Below the pieces are notes generated by a model that made no database searches, was not told where the DNA came from, and was given only the letters and a program-made list of their open reading frames with translations. DNA of 64,000 nucleotides from NCBI GenBank assembly GCA_910575695.1, contig CAJTGJ010000004.1, positions 62,001 to 126,000 on the forward strand, written 5' to 3'. The DNA comes from Oscillospiraceae bacterium. Lineage in GTDB: Bacteria > Bacillota > Clostridia > Oscillospirales > Oscillospiraceae. The first letter of the stretch is position 1. Each line of letters starts with the position of its first letter. This document shows positions 1-7,758 of this stretch, in pieces. The position numbers and the translations under genes are program-made.

Positions 1-2996
1 CCTTTCGGCTGGTTCTTAAAGGTGAGGGTAACGGTGCGGCCCTCCTTGATCTGCACGGTCTGGCTCTGGCTGTCGATGATAAAACCGGCAGGGGCGCGGG
101 TTTCCGTTACTACCACGCTCTTGCCGGGTTTTAGCCCGCTAATGCGGATTTCGCCGTTCTCGTCGGTGCGGTATATGCCGTTGCTGTCCCCGATCAGGGT
201 GCCGTCCGCGTACATGATTTTGAACTCGGCGTCCTGGAGTGTAATGCTGGGGTTGACGGAGCATACCTTTCTGATAAGCAAAATCCCGTCCGGGGAATTG
301 TCAAAACGGACGGTAATGACACTCTGTTCCCCGCTGTCCGCCAGATACACCGTCTCGGAGGCGTTGATGATGGAATACCCGTCAGCCGGGTCTACTTCCT
401 CCACCACATAGGTTCCGCTTTTCAGCCCTGTCCAAATGGCGGTGCCGTTCTTCCCGGTCACTTTCTGACCGATCACGGTGCCGCCTGTGCCGGAAGTCCC
501 GCCCAGGTAGCGGAGCTGGAAGGTGCATCCCGGCAGGGCCTCATGGGTCACACTGTCGTATTTCTCCACAATAATTCCATTCAGCGGCTCATTCTGGAAA
601 GTCAGGGTCTTGCTCTCGCCGCCGTGGATGATAACGCGCTGGGTGGTGGGTTCCTTCATCTGAAAGCCGGGGGCGGGGGCCACTTCGGTCACGGTGTACT
701 CGCCGGGGTACATCTTCTTGCCCTGCTCATGCACCTTGATCTGACCGTTGGCGTCGGTGAAGATATACCCGTAGTCAATGGAGCCGGGAGCGTCCGCCGC
801 CTCGCCGTTGCTGGTGTAGGTGACGTGGAACTTGGCCCCCTCGATGGGAGCGCCCGCCACACTGTCCTCCTTAAAAATCGTCAGCTCCGGGGCCTTGTGG
901 TCCTTAAAGGTGACGGTTTTCTCATCGCCGGGGTTCAGGCTGACCGTCTGCTCCCGGTCGGCGTTCCTGCTGGGGAGGTAGTAGGGCGCGGGCACAGACT
1001 TCTCCGTGATTTTATAGGAGCCGGGGGCCAGCCGCAGGGAAACCGTTCCGTCCGCGCCGGTGGTCACATCGTTACGGTAGTCGCCGTCAATGGCCTCGAT
1101 GGTGAACACAGTGCCGGGGATAATATCATTTGTGTCAGCGTCAAGTTTGGCGATGGTCAAAAGGGGCTGCTTCAAATTATCGAAAATCAGCTCCCGTTCC
1201 TCGCCGGGGCCGAGGTAGATGGTCTGCATGGGTTCATCCCCCACCACATAGGGGTCCGGGACGGACTTCTCGATGATTTCATAACTGTCCACGGGGATAT
1301 TGGAGAGGACGGCCTTGCCGTCCAGCCCAGTGGTCATATCGTTGTGATAGCCGTAGTGGATGCCCTTGATCTCAAAGACGGTTCCGGGAATAACCTCCTT
1401 GGTCTGCGCGTCCCGCTTGAGAATGGACAGGCTGGGCAGCTTCTTATCCGCCGCCGTCACGGTGACAGTGCCGCCGCCGTTGATGGTGGCCTGATCCACA
1501 TGGGCGATAACCGGCTCAGTCAGTGTGGCATAGGGGGCCGGGGCGCTCACCTCCACAAAGGCGTACATCCCCTCGGTCACGTCCGTTACGGTGATGGAGC
1601 CGTCCGCTTTGGTGGCCTCCGTGCCGATGATCTGGCCGTCCTTGATGATGTTGAACACCGCGCCGGGGAGGGGGTTATCGCTGTCGTCCAGCTTAATCAG
1701 CTTGACTTTCACTTTGGCGTCATTTTCAAAGACAAGGGCGATGTCGGTCTTGCCGTCCCAGCGGAAGGTCTGCTTGGTCTTATTCACATCGGGGCTTTTG
1801 GTGTAGCCCTCCGGGGGCGTGACTTCCTCGGCGGTGTAGCTGCCGAGGGGCATATCCTTCCAGGGTACGTCGGTCAGGTAGCCGCCGGTTCCGGTGACAT
1901 ATGTGCCGGTAAAATCATTGTCCACGCCCTCAATTTTAATAACCGCTCCGGCCAGCCCCTTGGTGGGATCGTCCGCGTCCACCTTGCGGATGCTGCCCTC
2001 ACCGGTAATGGTGGGGGTATCCGCAAAGGTGACGGTCACGGTGTTGTTGCCATTGCTGGGCAGGACAACATACTGCGGTCCAGCGTTGTCGATCTCGTAG
2101 CCCTCCGGGGCCTCCAGCTCGGTTACGGCATAAGTGCCCGCATCCAGAGCGGTCAGGGTATATGTCCCGTCCTGCCCCGTCACAATCTCTTTGGAGAAGG
2201 CGCCATTTTCCGAACTCACTAAGAATCGCGCCCCGGCGAGGCCCTTGTTGGGGTTGGTGCTGTCCACCTTTTTGACGGTAAGCTCATATTTTTGGCGGGT
2301 GATGTTCAGTTCGCCCACCATAACGGCCTGCACGTCATTTGCGGGGTGATAGTTGGAGCCGGGGCCGGTGTAGGCATACTCGTAGACGCTGCACTCGCCC
2401 CATACGCCCTGTGCGCCCAAATCCAGAATATATTGGGCGCGGTCGCGGAACGATCTGCCGTCCATGGTATCGTCAATGCTGGTATAGCTGGTATGCTCCA
2501 GATTGTTGTAAACGCACAGCAGTTCCTCGGCGCAGGCCACCACGGGGTCAGACAGCAGACCGGCCTTGTAGCGCCAGACGACAGCCTGGGTCCAGGAGTT
2601 CATGGTCCAGGTGTAGTTGCTGTCCCACACGTCGTCCACGCCGAGGGCCTTGGCCTGATCGGTAAAGACGCCGGTAGAATGTGCGTAGAAATAGGCCATC
2701 ATCGTTTTGACTGTGGGATCGGAGATGGGCTTGGGATTTCCCCAGGTGTGGCCTTTCAGTGACCAGCCCATGCCCTTGCCCTTCTCGGCACAGAAGCCCA
2801 TGGTACTTTTTCCGTTGAGGGCAAAGTGCATCTGGTGCATATAGCACTCACCCAGGGCCGGGGAATCGTACTTGGTTCCGCTGTAAGCGCAGTCATCCAT
2901 TTTGATGGTATCCGGCGCGGCGGCGCTGGCGGGAGCCGTCAGCATACTGAGAATGGAGACGACTGCCAGAAGCAATGCGGTAATTCGTTTTTTCAT
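1..2996 (-). CDS. Giant Cna-B repeat surface adhesin with N-terminal thioester-type domain (C-terminus beyond window)
   Basis: The frame is open from ATG at 2996 to the left edge. The product starts with a signal peptide ending near TAPASA. A roughly 200-residue head follows, with FCAEKGK and the motif WTQAVVW, matching the Cys and TQxA signatures of thioester adhesin domains that can bind host surfaces covalently. After that come about nine prealbumin-like Cna-B repeats, recognisable by recurring KVDxxxxxxxLxGAxF starts and GxYxVxExxxPxGY ends, a fold often stabilised by Lys-Asn isopeptide bonds. The sorting signal is not visible because the gene is cut. A sortase (4095-4910) lies upstream in the same direction and is the likely anchoring enzyme. 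An RBS (GAGGAGG) precedes the start. Family assignment is firm; the ligand is unknown. Confidence 0.93.
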   Translation of the reverse strand, partial: MKKRITALLLAVVSILSMLTAPASAAAPDTIKMDDCAYSGTKYDSPALGECYMHQMHFALNGKSTMGFCAEKGKGMGWSLKGHTWGNPKPISDPTVKTMMAYFYAHSTGVFTDQAKALGVDDVWDSNYTWTMNSWTQAVVWRYKAGLLSDPVVACAEELLCVYNNLEHTSYTSIDDTMDGRSFRDRAQYILDLGAQGVWGECSVYEYAYTGPGSNYHPANDVQAVMVGELNITRQKYELTVKKVDSTNPNKGLAGARFLVSSENGAFSKEIVTGQDGTYTLTALDAGTYAVTELEAPEGYEIDNAGPQYVVLPSNGNNTVTVTFADTPTITGEGSIRKVDADDPTKGLAGAVIKIEGVDNDFTGTYVTGTGGYLTDVPWKDMPLGSYTAEEVTPPEGYTKSPDVNKTKQTFRWDGKTDIALVFENDAKVKVKLIKLDDSDNPLPGAVFNIIKDGQIIGTEATKADGSITVTDVTEGMYAFVEVSAPAPYATLTEPVIAHVDQATINGGGTVTVTAADKKLPSLSILKRDAQTKEVIPGTVFEIKGIHYGYHNDMTTGLDGKAVLSNIPVDSYEIIEKSVPDPYVVGDEPMQTIYLGPGEERELIFDNLKQPLLTIAKLDADTNDIIPGTVFTIEAIDGDYRNDVTTGADGTVSLRLAPGSYKITEKSVPAPYYLPSRNADREQTVSLNPGDEKTVTFKDHKAPELTIFKEDSVAGAPIEGAKFHVTYTSNGEAADAPGSIDYGYIFTDANGQIKVHEQGKKMYPGEYTVTEVAPAPGFQMKEPTTQRVIIHGGESKTLTFQNEPLNGIIVEKYDSVTHEALPGCTFQLRYLGGTSGTGGTVIGQKVTGKNGTAIWTGLKSGTYVVEEVDPADGYSIINASETVYLADSGEQSVITVRFDNSPDGILLIRKVCSVNPSITLQDAEFKIMYADGTLIGDSNGIYRTDENGEIRISGLKPGKSVVVTETRAPAGFIIDSQSQTVQIKEGRTVTLTFKNQPK

Positions 2997-3036
2997 ATAG
3001 CCTCCTCATCATGTGTTGGCATGAAAAGAGGCTATA

Positions 3037-3112
3037 CCCCCCTAAAATATCGGGAAATACCGTCCTCCTTTCATGCGTGTGTTTGGGTGTTCCCGATCTC
3101 TATTTTTAGGGG
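3037..3112 (-). promoter_or_regulatory. Leader inverted repeat upstream of the adhesin gene
   Basis: CCCCTAAAATATCGGGAA (3039-3056) is mirrored by TTCCCGATC...TTTTTAGGGG (3090-3112), with a few unpaired bases in the second arm. In the minus-strand transcript this forms a long hairpin 40-110 nt before the adhesin start. It has no U-tract, so it is more likely a regulatory or stability structure than a terminator. A 10-codon reading frame (MKGGRYFPIF) lies in the right arm; whether it is translated cannot be judged. Confidence 0.5.
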
Positions 3113-3150
3113 AATAAAATAACCGCCCTGCGGAACAAGGCGGCTACTGA

Positions 3151-3179
3151 GAAATGCGTCTCACGGTGAGACGCATTTC
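3151..3179. repeat. Palindrome A, copy 1
   Basis: Perfect inverted repeat with 14-base arms and a single central G. It lies between the adhesin gene and the CAP-protein gene, downstream of the terminator at 3188-3219. Confidence 0.9.
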
Positions 3180-3187
3180 CGGGCACA

Positions 3188-3219
3188 GAAAAAGGCCCTC
3201 CAGCCGGGGGGCCTTTTTC
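3188..3219 (-). terminator. Intrinsic terminator after the CAP gene
   Basis: AAAAAGGCCC and GGGCCTTTTT arms enclose a short GC-rich loop just beyond the CAP-protein stop. The structure has A and T tracts on both sides and could work on either strand. It would separate the CAP and adhesin transcription units. Confidence 0.7.
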
Positions 3220-3229
3220 GTCTGTACTT

Positions 3230-4006
3230 TTAAGGTTCGTAAGGATTGTGGGTGTTTGGCCTGCCGACAATCATAAAGCAGTAGGTCACGCCGCCGCTCT
3301 CGGTCACGCCAACGCCGATACTGTCACAGTCCGGCTTAATCATCGTTTCAAAGTGGCCGGGAGAATTAAACCAGTTGTCGTGGGCGTGCTGGGCGGCGTC
3401 CTCCGTGGCGACGCCGGTGAATACCGTAAGGTTTATGCCGAAACCGTAGGGGTAGCCGCTGGCGATCACGGCCTCACATTCCTCTTTTGTGTGATGCCAG
3501 GTGTACCACTGATCCGAGAGGGTTTGGGCGGCGGTCATCAGGGCCTCGCTGACCGGAAGTTCCGCCACGCCGTTGGCCTTGCGGGTCTGGTTGATAAGCC
3601 GTACCAATTCCTGCCGTACATCCGGTTCCTCCGTGGGGCTGGGGCCGTCCACGACGGCGGGGGCCGCTGGAGCGCCGGAGCCAACGGTGAGCGTCAGGGT
3701 TCCGCGCTCTCCGGCACGGTTGGCAGCGGTGATGTTTGCGGTTCCCTCCGATTTGGCGACAGCTACCCAAAAGCCTGTGATCTGCTCCACCGCTACTGTG
3801 TCCGGGTCGCTGGAGGTAACGGTGTACTCCGTCCCGCTGGGGCCGATCATGAGGCCGCTCCGTTCTCCGACTGCCAGGGTATTGCCCTTGTAGCTGTTTA
3901 CCCGGACAGCACTTGCCGGGGGATCTGCGGCTATGGCCGGAATAGTGAGCAGGGAGAGTGTCAGCATGGCGGCGGTGAGCCGGACGGTCAATCTTGCTTT
4001 TTTCAT
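3230..4006 (-). CDS. Secreted CAP/SCP-domain protein with Ig-like domain
   Basis: This 258-residue protein has a signal peptide ending at AIAA. Residues about 30-110 form a bacterial Ig-like (Big2-type) domain, with a GTANITAAN stretch and the typical DPDTVAV turn. Residues about 130-258 form a CAP domain: QELVRLINQTRKANG, an AAQTLSDQW helix and HDNWFNSPGHFETMI, which corresponds to the CAP signature around the conserved His/Glu. CAP proteins of Firmicutes are extracellular and often linked to cell-wall or host interaction; the activity here is unknown. The gene lies between sortase and adhesin, and is probably part of the surface cargo of the outer element. Confidence 0.88.
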   Translation of the reverse strand: MKKARLTVRLTAAMLTLSLLTIPAIAADPPASAVRVNSYKGNTLAVGERSGLMIGPSGTEYTVTSSDPDTVAVEQITGFWVAVAKSEGTANITAANRAGERGTLTLTVGSGAPAAPAVVDGPSPTEEPDVRQELVRLINQTRKANGVAELPVSEALMTAAQTLSDQWYTWHHTKEECEAVIASGYPYGFGINLTVFTGVATEDAAQHAHDNWFNSPGHFETMIKPDCDSIGVGVTESGGVTYCFMIVGRPNTHNPYEP

Positions 4007-4094
4007 GGTCGTTTTCCTCCTGTAATGTAGTTATAGTTGGGTTTCTCTATCATTATTATACTACATTTGGGGGAAATTGTCCAAAAATGGCGTG

Positions 4095-4910
4095 TCAAGC
4101 CTCGACTGCCCGGACACACCAGCGGTAGCTGGGCTGGTTCTGAACACAGGTAAACAGGGTGATGCAGTTGTCGCTGGTGGCCTCCAGCATGGTGTTGTCC
4201 ATCACGTCAACCTTTGCCACACTGGTAACGGTGTAGGTTCGGGTCCCCAGGGCCGTGGTGAGGGTGATGGTGTTGCCCGTGTCAAGCGTATGGATTTTGC
4301 CAAAATGATTATTTACACCCCGGTTATGCCCAGCCAGGGCCACATTGCCGCCCCAGATGCTGGTGTTGGTGAAATGGCCCGCCCCCTTTTTCAAAGCGGC
4401 GCTGTCCGTGCCCTGATAGATGTTGACACTCAAGCCGATGGACGGGATTTCCAGTGTGCCCAAACTGCCGTTGCGGTAGTAGAGGTCGGCGGTCACGTCG
4501 GTAAATGCGGTGACAGGGCCGCTGGTGGTGGGATAGGCCGGACTGGTGGGCGCGGACGTGTCAACCGCGCCGGGTAGGGCCGGTGTGCCGCCGTTCGTGC
4601 CGCCCGTCACGGTGAGGGTGTAGTTCCCGCTCAGGGGGCCGTCCGCCGCAAGGTTCGGGGTCAGGTACTCCCCAGAGTTGGGCAGGTAGCTGGTAGGCGT
4701 ACCAAAACCGGGAGGAATGAGGGCGCTGCTCTTGCTCCTGTCCTTGTTGGCGGGTTCGGCCCCGGTCTGAATGATGTCCTCCGTACTGGTGGGTGTGCCA
4801 AAATCCCCGGTGGGCGGGTTGTCAAAGGTGTATTCCAACGCGGAGGCGGGCATGGAAAGCGCCGTCAGCACAAGGCAGACGGCCAGCAGGGTGGAAAGAT
4901 ACTTTTTCAT
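4095..4910 (-). CDS. Sortase (class D-like) of the surface-protein module
   Basis: This 271-residue protein has an N-terminal signal/anchor (MKKYLSTLLAVCLVLTALS) and a low-complexity spacer to about residue 135. The sortase beta-barrel then starts at LGTLEIPSIGLSVNIYQG. The catalytic triad is visible: His195 in ALAGHNRG, Cys255 in ITLFTC and Arg263 in SYRWC. The overall form resembles single-pass class D/E sortases. The gene abuts the anchored-protein gene upstream (4911 stop, overlapping start) and precedes CAP and the Cna-B adhesin, so its probable job is covalent anchoring of the adhesin. The long spacer is unusual but not unique. Confidence 0.9.
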   Translation of the reverse strand: MKKYLSTLLAVCLVLTALSMPASALEYTFDNPPTGDFGTPTSTEDIIQTGAEPANKDRSKSSALIPPGFGTPTSYLPNSGEYLTPNLAADGPLSGNYTLTVTGGTNGGTPALPGAVDTSAPTSPAYPTTSGPVTAFTDVTADLYYRNGSLGTLEIPSIGLSVNIYQGTDSAALKKGAGHFTNTSIWGGNVALAGHNRGVNNHFGKIHTLDTGNTITLTTALGTRTYTVTSVAKVDVMDNTMLEATSDNCITLFTCVQNQPSYRWCVRAVEA

Positions 4911-5888
4911 TTAGACATACCCCCGTTTCTTATCTCGGATAAATTTGTAGCCCCGCCAGCCGCCATAGCCAATGGTGGCGAGGGCGGCGATCCCGGCCAG
5001 AGCTGTGACTGCGATTTTCCCGGCGATGCTCCCGCCGCCCTCCTGGGCCGGTTCCGGGGGCTGGGTCTGCTGGGGTTCGCCGCCCTCCGGGGTGGCGGTG
5101 GGTTCCGGGCCTAAATGCGTCTCACCGTGAGACGCATTTTCAGCGGAGAAAACAGCGGTATAGATCACGGTGTCCCGGCTGGTCTTGGTGACTTCGCCGC
5201 TGTACTCCACGGAGACGGTGTACCCGGTGACGCTGCGCCCGCTGGCGGTGCCGGTGTAGCTGGCAATGGCGTTGAAAAACTCCCCAGCCTCCTGCCAGTC
5301 CACGTTGGCCAGTGTCAGCGTCCGTCCGCTGTCCGTGATGGTCTTGGGGATGAGGGAGGCGTCTGCGTCGGACAGATTGGGATAAGTGCGCTTGGCAGAG
5401 ACTGTCCAGCTGTTATTCTTATAGCCAGCGGCCTCCACGGTGATTTTGGTGTAGTCGGGCTTCAAAATGCCGGTGTAGCCGTCCTCGGTGGCGATCTCGC
5501 GCTCCGGCTCCAGCGTCTTGATAATCTCGGCCATATCCTTGGTGCTGCTGTCCAAGGTGACAACCTCGATGTAGTCCTTGCTATCCGTCTCGCTCAGATC
5601 GTTCTTCAGCACGTCCAGCAGTGTGTAGTGACGGCCCTCCCGGTCAAAGTCCCCGGTGGGGATGGCGGAGGGATCGTCACGGGTGGAGAGGTAGTAAACC
5701 TTTTCCAGCCGGATCATGCCGTTTTCCTCGCTCGTCCGTACCTCTGCGGGGTATAGGGCCGCAGGGGGCGGCGCTCCCTGGGCCGGTTCCGTGTCCCCGG
5801 CCTCTGCCGCCATCGCCGTGCAGGGCAGGGCGGCGAGGGCCAGCAGGAGCGCGGAGGCCAGAGAAACCAGCCTGTGGTGTTTCTTCAT
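4911..5888 (-). CDS. Membrane-anchored surface protein of unknown function
   Basis: This 325-residue protein has a signal peptide (MKKHHRLVSLASALLLALAA...AMA), an extracytoplasmic body of about 240 residues, a Pro/Glu/Gly/Gln-rich linker, one C-terminal transmembrane helix (IAVTALAGIAALATIGYGG) and a basic tail (RDKKRGYV). This is an anchor without a sortase motif. I do not recognise the body. Palindrome A copy 2 lies inside the gene and is read in frame as ASHGETH just before the linker, so the repeat is translated. The gene precedes the sortase in the same operon, suggesting a role in the element's surface apparatus. Confidence 0.75.
   Translation of the reverse strand: MKKHHRLVSLASALLLALAALPCTAMAAEAGDTEPAQGAPPPAALYPAEVRTSEENGMIRLEKVYYLSTRDDPSAIPTGDFDREGRHYTLLDVLKNDLSETDSKDYIEVVTLDSSTKDMAEIIKTLEPEREIATEDGYTGILKPDYTKITVEAAGYKNNSWTVSAKRTYPNLSDADASLIPKTITDSGRTLTLANVDWQEAGEFFNAIASYTGTASGRSVTGYTVSVEYSGEVTKTSRDTVIYTAVFSAENASHGETHLGPEPTATPEGGEPQQTQPPEPAQEGGGSIAGKIAVTALAGIAALATIGYGGWRGYKFIRDKKRGYV
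5113..5139. repeat. Palindrome A, copy 2 (inside a coding region)
   Basis: Perfect 13-base arms with a central C, fully inside the gene at 4911-5888 and in frame with it. It is the only copy well inside a gene in the outer element. Confidence 0.9.
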
Positions 5889-5906
5889 GGAAAAACCTCC
5901 TGTTTC

Positions 5907-6521
5907 TTAATGTGGGTGTTCTCGTACATAGGCGGCAAAGCGCCGTTCCTGCGCTTCAAAATAGTCGCCGTCGATCTCATAGCCGGTGAAGTCCAGCCCA
6001 GCGTCATAGGCGGCGATCCGGCTGCTCCCGCTGCCTAAATGGGTGTCCAGGATTTTGTCGCCCGGTTTGGCGAACAGGGCGTATATCCAGGCATAGAGTG
6101 CGATGGGCTTCTGTGTGGGATGGATGCGGCCCGGCTGTACCGGGGACAGGGCGATCCGCTTGCAGGTCAGGTCGAAATTCGTCCAGGCCAATTCAAAGGA
6201 CGCAAAGGAGACTTCCGGGGAATACTTTTTGTCCCAGCACAGCCAGCAGTGGCTGTCGGCGGCGGGGAGCATACTGATGAAGTGGTTGGCCCCCCATATG
6301 ACTTGGTGCCTGGACACGCGCCGCAGCTCCCGGAAATACTCCGGGGGAGGCGGCTTGGCGTCCCAGAATACGGGTTTGTATTTGCGGGGCTTACCCTTGC
6401 GCCGCCCCATATCGCCCCGGATGTTGAGGCCGTATGGGGGATCAACAACAGCGAGGTCAAAGGCGTTTTCCGGCAGCTCCCACAAAATATCTGTACAGTC
6501 CATGTGATACGCTATGTTAAT
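5907..6521 (-). CDS. DNA adenine methylase (N6/N4 class)
   Basis: Motif IV appears as VVDPPYG. THPTQKPIALYAWI and GDKILDTHLGSGSSRIAAYDAG carry the AdoMet-binding motif I downstream of it, which is the beta-type order. ICE-borne orphan methylases usually protect the element from restriction. Start problem: the first ATG (6503) lies 27 nt from the strong RBS AAAGGAGGGG (6540-6531), and no ATG, GTG or TTG lies between. An ATT codon at 6521-6519 sits 9 nt from the RBS and gives an N-terminus INIAYHMDC that fits the family. The call uses this start; with ATG the protein would be 198 residues. No partner nuclease is seen. Confidence 0.85.
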   Translation of the reverse strand: MNIAYHMDCTDILWELPENAFDLAVVDPPYGLNIRGDMGRRKGKPRKYKPVFWDAKPPPPEYFRELRRVSRHQVIWGANHFISMLPAADSHCWLCWDKKYSPEVSFASFELAWTNFDLTCKRIALSPVQPGRIHPTQKPIALYAWIYALFAKPGDKILDTHLGSGSSRIAAYDAGLDFTGYEIDGDYFEAQERRFAAYVREHPH

Positions 6522-6552
6522 GCGGCTGGTCCCCTCCTTTCTCGGTGAAATG

Positions 6553-6583
6553 AAAAATGCGTCTCACCGTGAAACGCATTTTT
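6553..6583. repeat. Palindrome A, copy 3
   Basis: AAAAATGC...GCATTTTT with one mismatch in the right arm (GAAACG instead of GAGACG). It lies just upstream of the methylase ribosome-binding site. Confidence 0.88.
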
Positions 6584-6671
6584 GCCGGTTCCGGGGCGCG
6601 GACGCGCCCGCCGCCCCCGCCAGCGATAACCGCCGGACTTTCCGGGAAACGCTCCCGTCTCCCCATAGTAG

Positions 6672-6697
6672 CAAAAACCGGCGCAAGCCGGTTTTTG
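6672..6697 (-). terminator. Intrinsic terminator after the structured element
   Basis: AAAAACCGGC / GCCGGTTTTT hairpin with A and T tracts. On the minus strand it directly follows the large stem at 6697-6844. Confidence 0.7.
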
Positions 6698-6844
6698 GGG
6701 TATGCCCCCCCTTAACTACCAAAAGCACCGGCGGGCTTTGGCTGTCAAGGCCCGCGCCGACCGCGACGCGGGCGGCGCGGCTTGTCTTGGCCTTGACTGA
6801 CAAAGAACGACGGTGTAAAATCCGCAGGGCTGGGGGCATACCCC
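6697..6844 (-). ncRNA. Candidate structured non-coding element, outer-element copy
   Basis: The outer stem GGGGTATGCCCCC (6697-6709) pairs perfectly with GGGGGCATACCCC (6832-6844). Inside, GTCAAGGC (6744-6751) pairs with GCCTTGAC, and CCGCGCCG pairs with CGGCGCGG, giving a nested GC-rich rod. No reading frame with family features spans it. A similar arrangement with compensating base changes occurs in the nested element at 13818-13985. On the minus strand it is followed by a terminator. Function is unknown; it could be an sRNA, a leader or a DNA structure such as an origin of transfer or replication. Confidence 0.5.
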
Positions 6845-6860
6845 GGATCGTGCCGCCTGA

Positions 6861-7754
6861 TTACCGCCTGCCGAATTGCCGGGGGTTATTGCCCCGGCTG
6901 GCGTTATGCTCCTGCTGGCGGGGCTGGATGCTCCGTTCCACGGTGTCGCCCATATTTCGGGCGGCCTGCCTCATCAGATCCAACGATTTGCCCCGCTCAT
7001 CGGGCGTGTAGTAGCCGTAAAACTTCTCCACGCCCGCCGTGTCGGGCACAGGGCAGTCCACCCCGAAACGGCGGCAAACCATGAAGCCGATGCTTTCCGC
7101 CGTCAACTGGAACGACTCCCGGTCATAGTCCCGGTTCATGCCCCGGTCATGGATGCGGGCGTAGCTGATCTCGGTGGCGAGGGCGGCGAACACCTGCCCC
7201 GCGCTGTACTCCGTGTTGATCTCCAATACGCAGTTACGCTCGTTGTACCGGGCGGGCGCGTCCAGCTTCGTGTTCTCCACAAAGCCCACGGGGGCGGTGT
7301 CCAGCAGGGCGGCAAAGGCCGTGTTCATCCTCTCGCTGCCCTCGGCCAGCGGGACGCTCTCTTTCAGCGGCCTGCCGGTGGTCTGGCTCACGTCGTAGTA
7401 GCTGCCCATGAGGTAGCCCCGGAAGTTCCGGTCACGGGGCGGGACGAAAACCGAGGCCCCCTTATTCATTTCCTCGTCCATGACATACCGGCCCTGCTTG
7501 TGCCAGAAGTCGGTGGTGCCGATCTTGCTGGGGTTCACCATCTGCGACAGGGCCAGGGCGATATTTCCGGCACTCAGGCCGATGTTGTCCCCCTGCAAAA
7601 CCAGGTACTGCGTGTAGCACTCCGGGGTCGTGGTGATGGCCATGAGGGAGGCGTCCCGCATTTGGGACAACTGCTCACGCTCGGCCCTGCGGCTCTCGGT
7701 GCGCTGCTGCTTGCTCTCAGCCTTGGAATTGAGGATTTCACTTAAACTTGGCAT
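6861..7754 (-). CDS. ArdC-like protein with a dead zincin site
   Basis: This 297-residue ICE protein can be aligned by eye with the ArdC-like protein at 35872-36825: a TDFWHKQGRYVMDEEMNKGA segment, then YYDVSQTTGRP against VFDLSQTEGRE, then ESIGFMVCRRFGVD against ESIAYVVCQHFGID. The metalloprotease motif HEIAHAKLH of the paralogue is TEISYARIH here (residues 194-202). Both zinc-binding histidines are replaced (Thr194, Tyr198), while Glu195 remains. It is therefore probably non-catalytic but still able to bind DNA or a partner. It ends the MobC-relaxase-PcfB gene block, suggesting a role near the relaxosome. Family placement is by motif only. Confidence 0.7.
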   Translation of the reverse strand: MPSLSEILNSKAESKQQRTESRRAEREQLSQMRDASLMAITTTPECYTQYLVLQGDNIGLSAGNIALALSQMVNPSKIGTTDFWHKQGRYVMDEEMNKGASVFVPPRDRNFRGYLMGSYYDVSQTTGRPLKESVPLAEGSERMNTAFAALLDTAPVGFVENTKLDAPARYNERNCVLEINTEYSAGQVFAALATEISYARIHDRGMNRDYDRESFQLTAESIGFMVCRRFGVDCPVPDTAGVEKFYGYYTPDERGKSLDLMRQAARNMGDTVERSIQPRQQEHNASRGNNPRQFGRR

Positions 7755-7758
7755 ACTG

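Noticed and set aside
543-2222. Long plus-strand frame opposite the Cna-B adhesin
   Set aside because: Its sequence has the Gly/Val/His-rich bias of an antisense shadow, and the minus strand carries clear Cna-B repeats and a signal peptide.
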